From positions 1 to 23,926 of the IMG/VR virus record IMGVR_UViG_3300032294_002087: a stretch of 23,926 nt of DNA. One strand, written 5' to 3'. Under the pieces are notes generated by a model that saw only the letters and a program-made list of their open reading frames with translations, was not told the DNA's origin and ran no database searches. Positions 1 through 13,118 of this stretch are shown one piece after another (the stretch's first letter is position 1; each line of letters opens with the position of its first letter). The DNA is from a virus. The position numbers and the translations under genes were made by a program.

Positions 1-356
1 ATATCCATATCAACAGTAACATTCATTATTGACTTTTTACCGCGTTTTATTTTTTTACTATAAAGTCTACTACAATTGGCACACATTGTTTTAAGATTGC
101 TTTCTTTTTTGTTCTTTTTGTTTCCATCTTTATATACTAAATCAAGTTGACACAAATCTTCGGGTACGAAATTGCAACTCTCGCATTTTATTTTTTTGTG
201 TCTCAAGTGTTTATATTTTTTGCTATATAAAGCCTTACTACAATCTACACAGTATTTGTGCCATTTTTTATAACCTAATTTACTTTTGCCGTTTGGTTTT
301 GCTAATGCAAAATTGCAATGACTGCACACAGGTCTTGATTTTTGTTTGGTAAGCAT
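1..356 (-). CDS. Zinc-ribbon / degenerate HNH-like protein, C-terminus cut off by window edge
   Basis: Reading the minus strand from ATG at 356 gives an open frame of 118 codons that runs off the window at base 1. It is Lys-rich and has four Cys pairs: C11/C14, C36/C39, C58/C61 and C92/C95, which suggests two zinc ribbons. The second half resembles the HNH fold of phage HNH proteins (consensus roughly LDxDHIDGN ... NLxTLCANCH). Here the segment reads LDLVYKDGN ... NLKTMCANCS, so both expected histidines are replaced (Tyr75 and Ser96). Nuclease activity is therefore doubtful; a DNA-binding or other zinc role is possible. In-frame ATGs at 383 and 404 would lengthen the N-terminus; none has a convincing ribosome site (a GGAGAAC lies about 18 nt before the 356 start). 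It is the only minus-strand gene, divergent from the fibre genes. The frame, Cys pattern and missing histidines are seen; the family link is from memory. Confidence 0.72.
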   Translation of the reverse strand, partial: MLTKQKSRPVCSHCNFALAKPNGKSKLGYKKWHKYCVDCSKALYSKKYKHLRHKKIKCESCNFVPEDLCQLDLVYKDGNKKNKKESNLKTMCANCSRLYSKKIKRGKKSIMNVTVDMD

Positions 357-411
357 ACAAATATTTATAAAAAAGTTCTCCATGGTGCTTTTTTTCAAGC
401 CCATATTTGTA
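356..411. repeat. Inverted repeat in the divergent intergenic region
   Basis: TACAAATAT (356-364) and ATATTTGTA (403-411) are perfect 9-bp inverted arms separated by 38 nt, between the minus-strand HNH-like gene and the first fibre gene. The location suits an operator or a transcript-end structure, but the arms are AT-only apart from one base pair, so chance is a real possibility. Confidence 0.25.
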
Positions 412-418
412 AAAAAAC

Positions 419-426
419 GATAAATA
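419..426 (+). promoter_or_regulatory. T4-late-like promoter box GATAAATA upstream of fibre gene 1
   Basis: GATAAATA differs from the T4 late -10 box TATAAATA only at the first base. It ends 24 nt before the ATG at 450, leaving room for a short leader. Similar boxes at nearly the same distance stand before three other genes in the window, which is the main support. Confidence 0.5.
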
Positions 427-449
427 ATTTATTATAGGGTTACTTCTAC

Positions 450-2987
450 ATGGCCAATGTTGAACTGTTTAATGTTTTGGGTGGATATAGCGTAGGCATA
501 CCGCCTAAAGTTGCTATTGATAATAGTGGTAATTTAGTAACAAATGTTAATGCACCAAACAGTAATGTCACTGCTAACCGTGTATTTGCAAATAGTTATT
601 TGTATGCCAACGGCGACCCATTAAGTATCGGGGCTGGTGGCTCAAACACACAAGTACAATATAATAACAACGGACTTTTGGGTGCAAGTTCAGCATTTAC
701 TTTTAATAGCACTACTAGTTTAGTAACTGTAAGTAAACTACAAGTCAGTAATAGTGCTAATTTAGGCAATGTTAGTAATATAATTATACTAGGTGGAAAT
801 AACGGATATTTCCTACAAACAGACGGTGAAGGCAATCTAACTTGGGCACCAGGTAGTGGCGGAAATGGTGGAAATGGTAGTCCAGGTGGAGCAAATAGTC
901 AAGTACAGTTCAATGATGCAGGAAGTTTTGGCGGTGATGCAGGATTCACTTATAACAAAGTCAGTAATACTCTTAGTATTGCAAATAATATAGCTGCTGG
1001 TAATGCTATTACCGGTGTGAATTTAGCAGTAACAGATGCTACGATCTATAACACATTATCAGTAACAGATGTCATAGCATCAAACATCACACTAACAGCC
1101 AACATAACAAGTGCTAACTGGATCAATTCTAATTATTTTGCAGGTAATGGACATAATCTATTTGGCTTAGTGGGCGCCAATGTCACAGGTCAAGTAGGAT
1201 TTGCAGCAGTAGCAAACAGTGTAGCAGGCGCTAATGTCACGGGTCAAGTAGCATTCGCTAATGTCGCCAACAATGTAGCGGGTGCAAATGTTACTGGACA
1301 AGTAGCAAATGCACTTGTTGCTGGTACAGTTTACACAAACGCACAACCAAACATCACTAGTGTTGGTAATCTAACAAGTCTAACAGTTGTTGGCAATACT
1401 ACATTAGGCAATCAAGTTGTTTCAAATTATTTTATAGGTAATCTGTTTGGATTAGCAAATCTTGCTAGAAATGTAACCTATGCAGCACAGCCAAATATCA
1501 CTAGCGTTGGTACACTAACATCATTGACTGTAAGTGGTAATACAACACTAGGAAATACGGTTACAGCAAATTACTTTGTAGGAAATCTATATGGTGTTGC
1601 GAATAGTGCAATCATAGCCAACACTGCTAACTTAGCAAACAATGCTAATAGAGCAAATCTAGCAAACGCAGCCGTTGTTGCAGGCACTGTTACCGTAAAT
1701 GCACAGCCAAATATCACTACTGTAGGTACATTGACATCATTAAATGTAAATGGTTTATCTAATTTAGGTAGTATATCAAATATAACTATAACAGGTGGTA
1801 GCCCAAATTATGTACTAAGCACAGACGGTGTTGGTAATTTAAGTTGGGTAGAACAATCTAGTGGTAATACAGTTGTCCCGGGTGGATTGAACACATATGT
1901 TCAATTCAACGATGGTAACACATTTGGCGGAGACAACGCATTTACATGGAACAAGACTACGAACTATTTGTTTGTTGGCGGAAATGCAAATTTTGCAGGA
2001 ATGGTAAATGCACAAACACTTACTTCTAATGTAAGCACAGGCACACCACCATTACAAGTCATCAGTACTACCCCTGTAGCGAACTTGTCAGTAGAAACAG
2101 CAAATACAGTTAGGGGTAACATTCAACCAAACATCACTAGTGTTGGTAACCTGACAAATTTAGTAGTTGTCGGTAACATAGAAACTAGCAACTTATCGGT
2201 TAGCAACAATTTTGGTGTCACAGGCAACCTATCTTGCGGAAACTTAAGTACACCAGGTTCTGTAAACAGTACACGACTTGCTGTTACTGGTAATGCTAAC
2301 CTAAATGGTAGCACAGTTATAGGTACAACGGGCAATTTAATAGTCAATGGCACACTAAACGCATCTAACTCTGCCAATGTCAATTTAGGAAATGTAAGTA
2401 ATCTTCACATTTCGGGTGGATTAAATGGATATGTATTAACTACTGATGGAGCAGGTAACTTAAGTTGGAGCGTAGGCGGAAGCGGCGGCAATGGTAGTCC
2501 TGGCGGTAGCAATACACAAATTCAATACAATAACAACGGCATATTTGATGGTAGTGCATTTTTAACATTCAACAACACTACCAACACTTTGAGTGTTGCA
2601 GGAAACCTAATAGCCAATAGTTTTACTATGGGTTCAGGTGTATTTCAATTTAGTCAAAGCAGGGTATTCGCCGCAACAACAAATACTGACATACCAAATC
2701 AAACTTTGATTGCTATTGAAGCTGATGATTTAGCAGCAATAGACTTTACTATTATTTCAACTTCTGGGAACATACGAAATTTCGTGAAAATCTCAGCAGT
2801 TGTTTGTGATGAGCAGGTAAATTATGTGGAATACAGCAATTTACCAATAAATGGGTACATAGGAGATTATCAGGTGGTATATGACACGGGAAATGTAATA
2901 GTTCCATCAACTGTAAAACTATTAGTTTCACCGAATTCTGCCAATTTTACGGCACATAAAATGTCCATAACCACATATATTTCCTAA
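450..2987 (+). CDS. Repeat-built tail fibre / adhesin-like protein 1 (845 aa)
   Basis: Predicted virion fibre, low-complexity and rich in Asn, Gly, Thr, Ser and Val. It is assembled from three recurring modules. Type A is LGNVSNIxIxGG..GYxLxTDGxGNLxW (three copies). Type B is SNTQVQYNNNG..G..xFTFNxxTNxLSV (four copies, usually after a Gly-rich linker such as GNGSPGG). Type C is AQPNITSVGTLTSLTVxGN (four copies). About 110 C-terminal residues, from roughly residue 730, are not repetitive and may form the tip that contacts the host or caps the shaft. No signal peptide or membrane segment is seen. The ATG at 450 follows a weak TAGGGT. The gene begins a run of three fibre genes. Such repeats are typical of fibres of marine T4-like phages; the exact position in the virion cannot be told. 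Confidence 0.85.
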   Translation: MANVELFNVLGGYSVGIPPKVAIDNSGNLVTNVNAPNSNVTANRVFANSYLYANGDPLSIGAGGSNTQVQYNNNGLLGASSAFTFNSTTSLVTVSKLQVSNSANLGNVSNIIILGGNNGYFLQTDGEGNLTWAPGSGGNGGNGSPGGANSQVQFNDAGSFGGDAGFTYNKVSNTLSIANNIAAGNAITGVNLAVTDATIYNTLSVTDVIASNITLTANITSANWINSNYFAGNGHNLFGLVGANVTGQVGFAAVANSVAGANVTGQVAFANVANNVAGANVTGQVANALVAGTVYTNAQPNITSVGNLTSLTVVGNTTLGNQVVSNYFIGNLFGLANLARNVTYAAQPNITSVGTLTSLTVSGNTTLGNTVTANYFVGNLYGVANSAIIANTANLANNANRANLANAAVVAGTVTVNAQPNITTVGTLTSLNVNGLSNLGSISNITITGGSPNYVLSTDGVGNLSWVEQSSGNTVVPGGLNTYVQFNDGNTFGGDNAFTWNKTTNYLFVGGNANFAGMVNAQTLTSNVSTGTPPLQVISTTPVANLSVETANTVRGNIQPNITSVGNLTNLVVVGNIETSNLSVSNNFGVTGNLSCGNLSTPGSVNSTRLAVTGNANLNGSTVIGTTGNLIVNGTLNASNSANVNLGNVSNLHISGGLNGYVLTTDGAGNLSWSVGGSGGNGSPGGSNTQIQYNNNGIFDGSAFLTFNNTTNTLSVAGNLIANSFTMGSGVFQFSQSRVFAATTNTDIPNQTLIAIEADDLAAIDFTIISTSGNIRNFVKISAVVCDEQVNYVEYSNLPINGYIGDYQVVYDTGNVIVPSTVKLLVSPNSANFTAHKMSITTYIS

Positions 2988-2992
2988 TAAAT

Positions 2993-3000
2993 GATAAATA
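2993..3000 (+). promoter_or_regulatory. T4-late-like promoter box GATAAATA upstream of fibre gene 2
   Basis: GATAAATA lies in the 38-nt gap between fibre genes 1 and 2 and ends 26 nt before the ATG at 3026. A GGAGA Shine-Dalgarno site (3013-3017) sits between box and start. This would give fibre gene 2 its own late transcript with a short leader. Confidence 0.5.
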
Positions 3001-3025
3001 AATTTACAAATCGGAGACTATTCAC

Positions 3026-6000
3026 ATGGCACTAAAACCACTTAATTCAGTTGGCGGTTTCTCAGTAGGCGAAACCCCGAGTAATGTAATCGACGCAAAT
3101 CTTAATTTTACAGGTAACACTGCAAACTTTACCGGTAACTTAATATCTGTAAACGCAAATCTAGGTAACCTTGCATTAGCAAACTTTGTTAATGTTTCGT
3201 CAAATCTTAATGTTACTAACACATTGGCAGCAGGCAATGTCCGCACAGACAACCTATTATATGCTAATGGTAGTCCATGGGATTTACAACAACCTGCAGG
3301 CAGCAACACACAAGTACAATTTAACAACAATAATGATTTTGGTGCCAGTGCGAATTTCACATTCGACTCTACGAGCAATACATTATCAGTATTGGGTAAT
3401 GCTAATGTAACCACATTAAACACTGGAAATATCAATACTGGAACTAGCAGCCTAACACTTACTGCTAATGGTCAGTCAACAGTATTCAATGCTAACGGTG
3501 TTGTTGCTTTCCCAGCAAATGTAAGTGCACCAAACTTCATTGGTAATGTCGTAGGTAACATAAGCGGTAATATCACTGCTCCTGGTTCTAACACAAACAT
3601 CATATACAATGACGGTAACTTATTAGCAGGAAGCAATGCATTCTCGTTCAGTAATGCAACTAACACAGTCTCTATATCAAATGCATTGAGTGTCACAGGT
3701 AATATCACATCAGGTAATGCGAATCTTGGTAATTTGGCTATTGCAAACTTTGTACAGGGTACATTGACAACTGCTGCACAGCCAAATGTCACTAGTGTAG
3801 GCATATTGACAGGACTAAGCGTAGATGGTTCAAACATCACATTAGCAAATGGTGTTTATGTTGGCAATGGTGCAGGACTAACAAATCTTGCAGGTGCTAA
3901 TGTCACAGGTACTGTAGCAAATGCAACACATGCAAGCACAGCAAATACAGTAACAGATGCGGCACAACCAAACATCACCAGTGTCGGTACATTGACTTCA
4001 CTAACAGTAACTGGCAATGCAAGTGCAGGTAACTTAAGTACCGGAGGCGCATTAAGCGTAACGGGAAATGCTAATGTTGGTAATCTTGGCGCAACAGGCG
4101 TTGTAGCAACTACATTAGGCGGAACATTAACGACAGCAGCACAACCAAATATCACAAGTGTTGGTACATTAACTGGTTTAGGCGTAAACGGCAATATTAC
4201 TGCTGCTAATATCACAGCAAATACAGGCGTATTTACAGGTAATGGTAGTGGCTTGACTGCACTAAACGCAAGTAACATTTCAAGTGGTACATTAGCTCAA
4301 GCAAGATTGGCCAACTCAAATGTTATATTAGGTAATACAGCATTGACACTTGGTGCAACAGTAACAACAGTAACTGGTTTATCAAGCGTTACATCAACTA
4401 CATTTGTTGGTGCATTGACTGGGGCTGCTACAACAGCAGGTACAGTAACTACTAACGCACAGCCAAATATCACTAGCGTTGGTACATTAACAAGCGTAAC
4501 TGTTTCCGGTAATGCTAATGTAGGTAATCTAAATTCAGGTAACGGTAATTTTACCGGTGATTTGACTGTTTTAGGTAATGCTAATATCGGCAACGGTGCA
4601 GGCGGTACTATTTCTGGTGCTAACTTAGTAAGTGCTAATTTCTTAGCAGGTACACTAACAACAGCAGCAAGCGCACAGCCAAATATCACCAGTGTTGGTA
4701 CATTGTCATCATTGGCAGTTACCGGCAATGTGACAGCAGGCAATTTTGTAGGTATCTTTGCTAACGGCAATTCAAACATCGCTATTCCTAGTGCTAACGG
4801 CAACATCAACATCTCAGCAGGTGGAACACCAAACGAACTAGTAATCACAAGTACTGGTATCAATGTTGCAGGTACATTGAATGCAACAGGTAATGCTAAT
4901 GTTGGTAATTTGGGCGCAGCACAGGTACTAGCAAGTGCTAATGTCACTGCTCCTCAGTTGATATCAAATGTCACAACAGGTACTGCTCCGTTCGTAGTCA
5001 CATCAACTACGCAAGTTGCAAACTTGAATGTTGCTGTTGCAGGTACTGCAGGAACAGTCACAACTGCCGCACAACCAAACATCACTAGCGTTGGTACATT
5101 GTCATCACTAACTGTATCAGGTAACGCAACTGCTGGCAATGTCTATGCAAATAGCGGCACAATCGGTGCTTCATTATTAGCAGGTACATTGACTACTGCT
5201 GCTCAACCAAATATCACTAGTGTTGGTACACTAAGTTCATTAAGTGTTACTGGTAACGCTAATGTTGGTAACATTGGTGCAGCAAACGGTGTATTCACAA
5301 ATGTAAGCGGTAACGGTAGCGCGTTGAGTTCATTGACAGGTGCTAATGTCACTGGTCAAGTTGGCAACGCATTGGTTGCTGGCACTGTGTACACAAATGC
5401 ACAGCCAAATATCACTAGTGTTGGTACACTATCAAATGTAGATGTAACAGGTAATGGTATATTTGGCAATGTTTATGCTAATGCCGGTACTATCGCTGCA
5501 CTAACACTAAAGGGTGAAGGTGGAAACATCAGCAATATTACAGCAGGTAATATTACTGGTCAAGTAGCAAATGCACTTGTTGCTGGTACAGTATATACTA
5601 ATGCACAACCAAACATCACAAGTGTCGGTACATTAACTGATCTAACTGTAAGCGGAAACGCAAGTGCAGGTAATCTAAGCACAGGCGGAAACTTATCTGT
5701 AACAAGTAATGCTAATATCGGTACCCTAAATACAAGTGCAATTAATTCTGGAACTAGCAACTTAATAGTTACTGTAAACGGCAATGCCGTAAACTTCTAT
5801 GCTAACGGATTAACTGCATTTACTGGAAATGTAAGTGCACCAACATTCATTGGTAATGTTCAGGGTAACATAAGTGGTAACATCACTGCTCCTGGCTCTA
5901 ATACAAACATCATATTTAATGATGCAAATTTATTGGCAGGAAGTAATGCGTTTACATTCAACAAAACAAGCAACTTGTTGTCAGTTACTGGCAATATCAG

Positions 6001-8389
6001 TGCAGAAAATGCAAACTTAGGTAATTTGGTCACTGCGAACTTCTTCGCAGGCACACTAACAACAGCAGCACAACCAAATATCACAAGTGTTGGTACATTG
6101 ACATCACTTGATGTTACTGGCAACATTTCTACTGCTGCAAATATTGTTACAAACCGTGTAGTAGGAAATACAACAGGTGTAACTATTGAAGCAGTAGGCG
6201 TTGACCAAGACATCGAACTAAAACCAACCGGTAACGGTACGGTTGATGTTTGGAACAAGATTATCAGCAATGTTGCTACTCCAATAGCAAGCACTGATGC
6301 AGCAACTAAGGGTTATGTTGACGCAGCGGTTGAAGGTCTGCACATACATGCACCTTGCGCAGCAGCAACACCAAATACTCTTGCTGTATTGTCAGGTGGT
6401 ACTGTTACATATAACAACGGTACAGCAGGCGTAGGTGCAAATCTTGTAACTACTGGTAGTTATACAACTATTGACAGTGTAAACATTGCTAATGTCGGTA
6501 CAAGAATTCTTGTCAAGAACGAAGCAAACGCAGCACATAATGGTATCTATGTATATACGAGCAGCACAGTTCTAACAAGAGCAACTGACTTCGATACGCC
6601 AACAGAAATGGCTGGTGGTGATTTCACATTTGTCAGTGCAGGTACATTATATAATGATACTGGTTGGGTGATGACTGATCCAGTAACTACTGTTGGCACA
6701 AGTCCAGTTACTTGGTATCAATTTAGTGGTGCTGGTACTTATACAGCAGGTACAGGACTAACACTAAACGGTACTGAGTTCAGCATCAGCAATACTACTG
6801 TAACAGCAGGTGCATATGGTAATGGCGACTATGTTGCTACATTTACTGTAAATGCTCAGGGTCAGTTGACAGCAGCAGCAAATACAGCAATTACTGCTAA
6901 TGCTGCTAACCTAAGCGGTACTGCTCTAAACGCAAACATTGTCACATCAAACTTGACAACTGTTGGTACACTAGGTTCATTGTCTGTAACAGGTAATGCA
7001 ACTGCAGGTAATGTCTATGCAAATAGCGGCACAATTGGTGCAAGTCTATTGGCTGGTACATTGACTACTGCTGCACAGCCAAATATTACTAGCGTTGGTA
7101 ACCTAAGTTCACTAAATGTTACTGGTAATGTTGTAGCAGCCAACTTCGTAGGCGTACTAGCAAATGGCAACAGCAATGTAAACATTCCTGCTGCTAATGG
7201 TAATGTCAACATAAGTGCTGTTGGTAATGCTAATGTTCTAGTTGTCACAGGCACCGGTGTCAATGTTGCAGGTACATTGAATGCAACAGGTAATGTCACA
7301 GTAGGTAATCTAACAACAGCAGGTAGCGGTGGTAACATCACAGGTGCTAATGTTGTAAGTGCAAATACATTCTTAGGTAATCTACAAGGCATACTTGCAA
7401 ATGGTACTAGTAATGTAAGCATACCGGCTGTTAACGGCAATATCAATCTAAGTGCAGCAGGAAATGCTAATATTCTAGTTGTATCTGGTACCGGAGTGAA
7501 TGTTGCAGGTACATTGAATGCAACAGGCAATGCTAATGTTAATAACTTAGGTGTAGGTAACTCAATCACTGCAACAGGCAATGTCAGTGGCGGCAATCTA
7601 TCAACTGGTGGAACATTAAGTGTAACTGGTAATGCTAATGTTGGTAATTTGGGCGCAGCACAGGTACTAGCAAGTGCTAATGTTACTGCTCCTCAGTTCA
7701 TATCAAATGTTGCTAACGGTACTGCTCCATTAACAGTATTGTCATCAACATTGGTAGCAAACTTGAATGCTGACTTACTAGATGGTTACAATACTGCAAT
7801 TGCAAATACTGCAAATACTGTTGTAGTTCGTGATGCAAACGGCAATGTCAGTGCAAATTACTTTACAGGTAATGGTGCGTTCCTGACAGGTATTGACACA
7901 TCATTGATTGCTAACGGAAACAGCAATGTATCTGTAATAGCAAATGGTAATGTGACTGTAAGCATTACTGGTACTGCAAACACAGCAGTGTTTAGTACTA
8001 GCGGACTAAACCTATCAGGTAATTTACTAGCAAATGTTGTCAAGGCAAACAGTCAAGTACAAGTTGGAAATACGCAGGTTCGTTGGGCTGAAGTAACAAC
8101 ATCAGCCATCACATCAAATCAGGCTATCTCAACTGTATCAGTAACAGGCATAACTGGTGTTGAATGGTTAGTTAAGGGTGTTGACTCATCTGGCGGTAAG
8201 TACAGTGTTGCTACTGTAACTGCTGTGACAAATGGAACAACAGTGGACTATTCAATATTTGGCGCAGTCAATATCGGTAGCACAACGGGTACACTTGCTG
8301 TAAACATATCAGGTGGAAACATTGAGTTGCAAGTAACACCTTCAAGTATTGCTTCAACTGTTTGGGTAACTCAGTACAGAACTATATAA
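3026..8389 (+). CDS. Giant repeat-built tail fibre / adhesin-like protein 2 (1787 aa)
   Basis: Largest protein of the window and a predicted virion fibre. It holds about twelve copies of the type C module ([25 protein letters not shown] and variants), three type B modules (GSNTQVQFNNNN... and GSNTNIIxND...), and copies of an ANGNSNVxIPxxNGN..ISA unit. Residues about 1092-1257 form a different domain starting DAATKGYVDAAVEG and containing RILVKNEANAAHNGIYVY and TRATDFD, a segment type found in many phage side-tail fibres. A later LLDGYNTAIANTANTVVVRD unit is another common fibre motif. The last roughly 80 residues are non-repetitive and probably form the tip. The start follows a GGAGA site with 8-nt spacing. 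Copies share exact stretches of DNA, so recent duplication or gene conversion is likely. A fibre role is well supported by style; receptor and location are unknown. Confidence 0.87.
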   Translation: MALKPLNSVGGFSVGETPSNVIDANLNFTGNTANFTGNLISVNANLGNLALANFVNVSSNLNVTNTLAAGNVRTDNLLYANGSPWDLQQPAGSNTQVQFNNNNDFGASANFTFDSTSNTLSVLGNANVTTLNTGNINTGTSSLTLTANGQSTVFNANGVVAFPANVSAPNFIGNVVGNISGNITAPGSNTNIIYNDGNLLAGSNAFSFSNATNTVSISNALSVTGNITSGNANLGNLAIANFVQGTLTTAAQPNVTSVGILTGLSVDGSNITLANGVYVGNGAGLTNLAGANVTGTVANATHASTANTVTDAAQPNITSVGTLTSLTVTGNASAGNLSTGGALSVTGNANVGNLGATGVVATTLGGTLTTAAQPNITSVGTLTGLGVNGNITAANITANTGVFTGNGSGLTALNASNISSGTLAQARLANSNVILGNTALTLGATVTTVTGLSSVTSTTFVGALTGAATTAGTVTTNAQPNITSVGTLTSVTVSGNANVGNLNSGNGNFTGDLTVLGNANIGNGAGGTISGANLVSANFLAGTLTTAASAQPNITSVGTLSSLAVTGNVTAGNFVGIFANGNSNIAIPSANGNINISAGGTPNELVITSTGINVAGTLNATGNANVGNLGAAQVLASANVTAPQLISNVTTGTAPFVVTSTTQVANLNVAVAGTAGTVTTAAQPNITSVGTLSSLTVSGNATAGNVYANSGTIGASLLAGTLTTAAQPNITSVGTLSSLSVTGNANVGNIGAANGVFTNVSGNGSALSSLTGANVTGQVGNALVAGTVYTNAQPNITSVGTLSNVDVTGNGIFGNVYANAGTIAALTLKGEGGNISNITAGNITGQVANALVAGTVYTNAQPNITSVGTLTDLTVSGNASAGNLSTGGNLSVTSNANIGTLNTSAINSGTSNLIVTVNGNAVNFYANGLTAFTGNVSAPTFIGNVQGNISGNITAPGSNTNIIFNDANLLAGSNAFTFNKTSNLLSVTGNISAENANLGNLVTANFFAGTLTTAAQPNITSVGTLTSLDVTGNISTAANIVTNRVVGNTTGVTIEAVGVDQDIELKPTGNGTVDVWNKIISNVATPIASTDAATKGYVDAAVEGLHIHAPCAAATPNTLAVLSGGTVTYNNGTAGVGANLVTTGSYTTIDSVNIANVGTRILVKNEANAAHNGIYVYTSSTVLTRATDFDTPTEMAGGDFTFVSAGTLYNDTGWVMTDPVTTVGTSPVTWYQFSGAGTYTAGTGLTLNGTEFSISNTTVTAGAYGNGDYVATFTVNAQGQLTAAANTAITANAANLSGTALNANIVTSNLTTVGTLGSLSVTGNATAGNVYANSGTIGASLLAGTLTTAAQPNITSVGNLSSLNVTGNVVAANFVGVLANGNSNVNIPAANGNVNISAVGNANVLVVTGTGVNVAGTLNATGNVTVGNLTTAGSGGNITGANVVSANTFLGNLQGILANGTSNVSIPAVNGNINLSAAGNANILVVSGTGVNVAGTLNATGNANVNNLGVGNSITATGNVSGGNLSTGGTLSVTGNANVGNLGAAQVLASANVTAPQFISNVANGTAPLTVLSSTLVANLNADLLDGYNTAIANTANTVVVRDANGNVSANYFTGNGAFLTGIDTSLIANGNSNVSVIANGNVTVSITGTANTAVFSTSGLNLSGNLLANVVKANSQVQVGNTQVRWAEVTTSAITSNQAISTVSVTGITGVEWLVKGVDSSGGKYSVATVTAVTNGTTVDYSIFGAVNIGSTTGTLAVNISGGNIELQVTPSSIASTVWVTQYRTI
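4889..7683 (+). repeat. Exact 56-bp direct repeat inside fibre gene 2
   Basis: The 56 bp at 4889-4944 recur identically at 7628-7683, encoding a GNANVGNLGAAQVLASANV segment, and similarity continues on the 3' side with synonymous differences. The coordinates given span both copies. Exact identity at third codon positions points to recent duplication or conversion rather than protein-level selection alone. Confidence 0.85.
6299..6800 (+). other. Side-tail-fibre type domain (ATKGYVDA segment) inside fibre 2
   Basis: The region encodes ATKGYVDAAVEGLHIHAP, then RILVKNEANAAHNGIYVY, TRATDFDTPTEMAGGDFTF and TYTAGTGLTLNGTEFSISN. The order of ATKGYVDA, a VLVKN..NGIY element, TRATDFD and an AGTGLTL end is a recurring arrangement in phage tail fibres. 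It interrupts the type C repeats on both sides, so it behaves as an embedded module. Family recognition is from memory of such fibres. Confidence 0.65.
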
Positions 8390-8410
8390 TTTGTATTGCT
8401 GTAAATAAAA

Positions 8411-8442
8411 ATTCCATAGCAGGCTAAAATCTGCTATGGAAT
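8411..8442. terminator. Perfect 12-bp stem-loop after fibre gene 2
   Basis: ATTCCATAGCAG (8411-8422), an 8-nt loop, then CTGCTATGGAAT (8431-8442) form a perfect 12-bp stem 21 nt after the stop of fibre gene 2. On the plus strand it is followed by ACTTAAAATC, a poor U tract. On the minus strand it is followed by TTTTTATTT. It may stabilise or end the fibre 2 mRNA, or stop antisense transcription. No other intergenic hairpin of comparable length was seen. Confidence 0.6.
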
Positions 8443-8484
8443 ACTTAAAATCTATATGTTTTCATATTATATGGGAACAAATAG

Positions 8485-8492
8485 CATAAATA
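8485..8492 (+). promoter_or_regulatory. T4-late-like promoter box CATAAATA upstream of fibre gene 3
   Basis: CATAAATA ends 26 nt before the GTG start at 8518, the same spacing as the box before fibre gene 2. It lies after the stem-loop at 8411-8442, consistent with a separate late transcript for fibre gene 3. Confidence 0.48.
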
Positions 8493-8517
8493 TATATAAG
8501 CAATAGGTATATAATCT

Positions 8518-12723
<4,206 letters not shown>

Positions 12724-12735
12724 GGAGAATTATAA

Positions 12736-13065
12736 ATGTCTGCAACATTTACATGGAATATTTCGCAACTAGACTGCGTACCAAATACACCAGAAGGACC
12801 AAACTATGTAGTAACTGCACACTGGCAGTGTAATGGTCTAGAAACAAACGATGATAATACTTATGAAGCATATGCATATGGAACATGTTCGTTCAGTATA
12901 GTAGAAGGCCCGTCTTTTACACCATATGAAGATCTAACACTTGAACAAGTGTTAGAATGGTGCTGGAATACTAGTGTTGATAAAGATAGCACAGAGTTAT
13001 CTGTACAACGACAGATAGACAATCAAATTAATCCGCCCATAGTTGCTCCCCCATTGCCTTGGTAA
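12736..13065 (+). CDS. Conserved small phage protein beginning TFTWNISQLDC (109 aa)
   Basis: An acidic 109-aa protein with a good AAGGAGA ribosome site 7 nt before the ATG, 12 nt after fibre gene 3. The order FTWNISQL, a short strand-rich middle (VVTAHWQCNG, YEAYAYGTCSF), then TPYEDLTLEQVLEWCW and a Pro-rich tail ending PPLPW matches a small family I remember near tail-fibre genes of marine phages; it may be DUF7936, but I cannot confirm the number. No signal peptide or membrane segment is visible. The position suggests a fibre accessory or minor virion protein, but no function can be shown. Confidence 0.8.
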   Translation: MSATFTWNISQLDCVPNTPEGPNYVVTAHWQCNGLETNDDNTYEAYAYGTCSFSIVEGPSFTPYEDLTLEQVLEWCWNTSVDKDSTELSVQRQIDNQINPPIVAPPLPW

Positions 13066-13088
13066 AAAATAGGGAATGTTTTCTTATC

Positions 13089-13096
13089 AATAAATA
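13089..13096 (+). promoter_or_regulatory. T4-late-like promoter box AATAAATA upstream of the 53-aa gene
   Basis: AATAAATA ends 23 nt before the ATG at 13119, in the 53-nt gap after the 109-aa gene. It would serve the small genes that follow and perhaps the reductase cassette. Confidence 0.38.
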
Positions 13097-13118
13097 AGTT
13101 GACAAGGAGTTTGTAATT

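Noticed and set aside
362-369. Perfect TATAAATA late box on the minus strand before the HNH-like gene
   Set aside because: It lies only 5 nt before the ATG at 356 and would be internal to the longer starts, leaving no leader; probably a chance AT-rich match.
3472-8043. Long minus-strand open frames across fibre genes 1-3 (for example 4297-4947 and 7015-7596)
   Set aside because: They mirror the repeats of the plus-strand fibres, give Pro/Val/Leu low-complexity products (PTLVIFGCAA repeats) and lack ribosome sites; they are frame shadows.
450-8389. CRISPR-like appearance of regularly repeated segments
   Set aside because: The repeats are coding, in frame, variable in length and spacing, and not palindromic; they are fibre protein repeats.
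8390-8517. tRNA or other structured RNA gene in the gap before fibre 3
   Set aside because: Only one simple 12-bp stem is present; no cloverleaf arms or T-loop sequence can be found.
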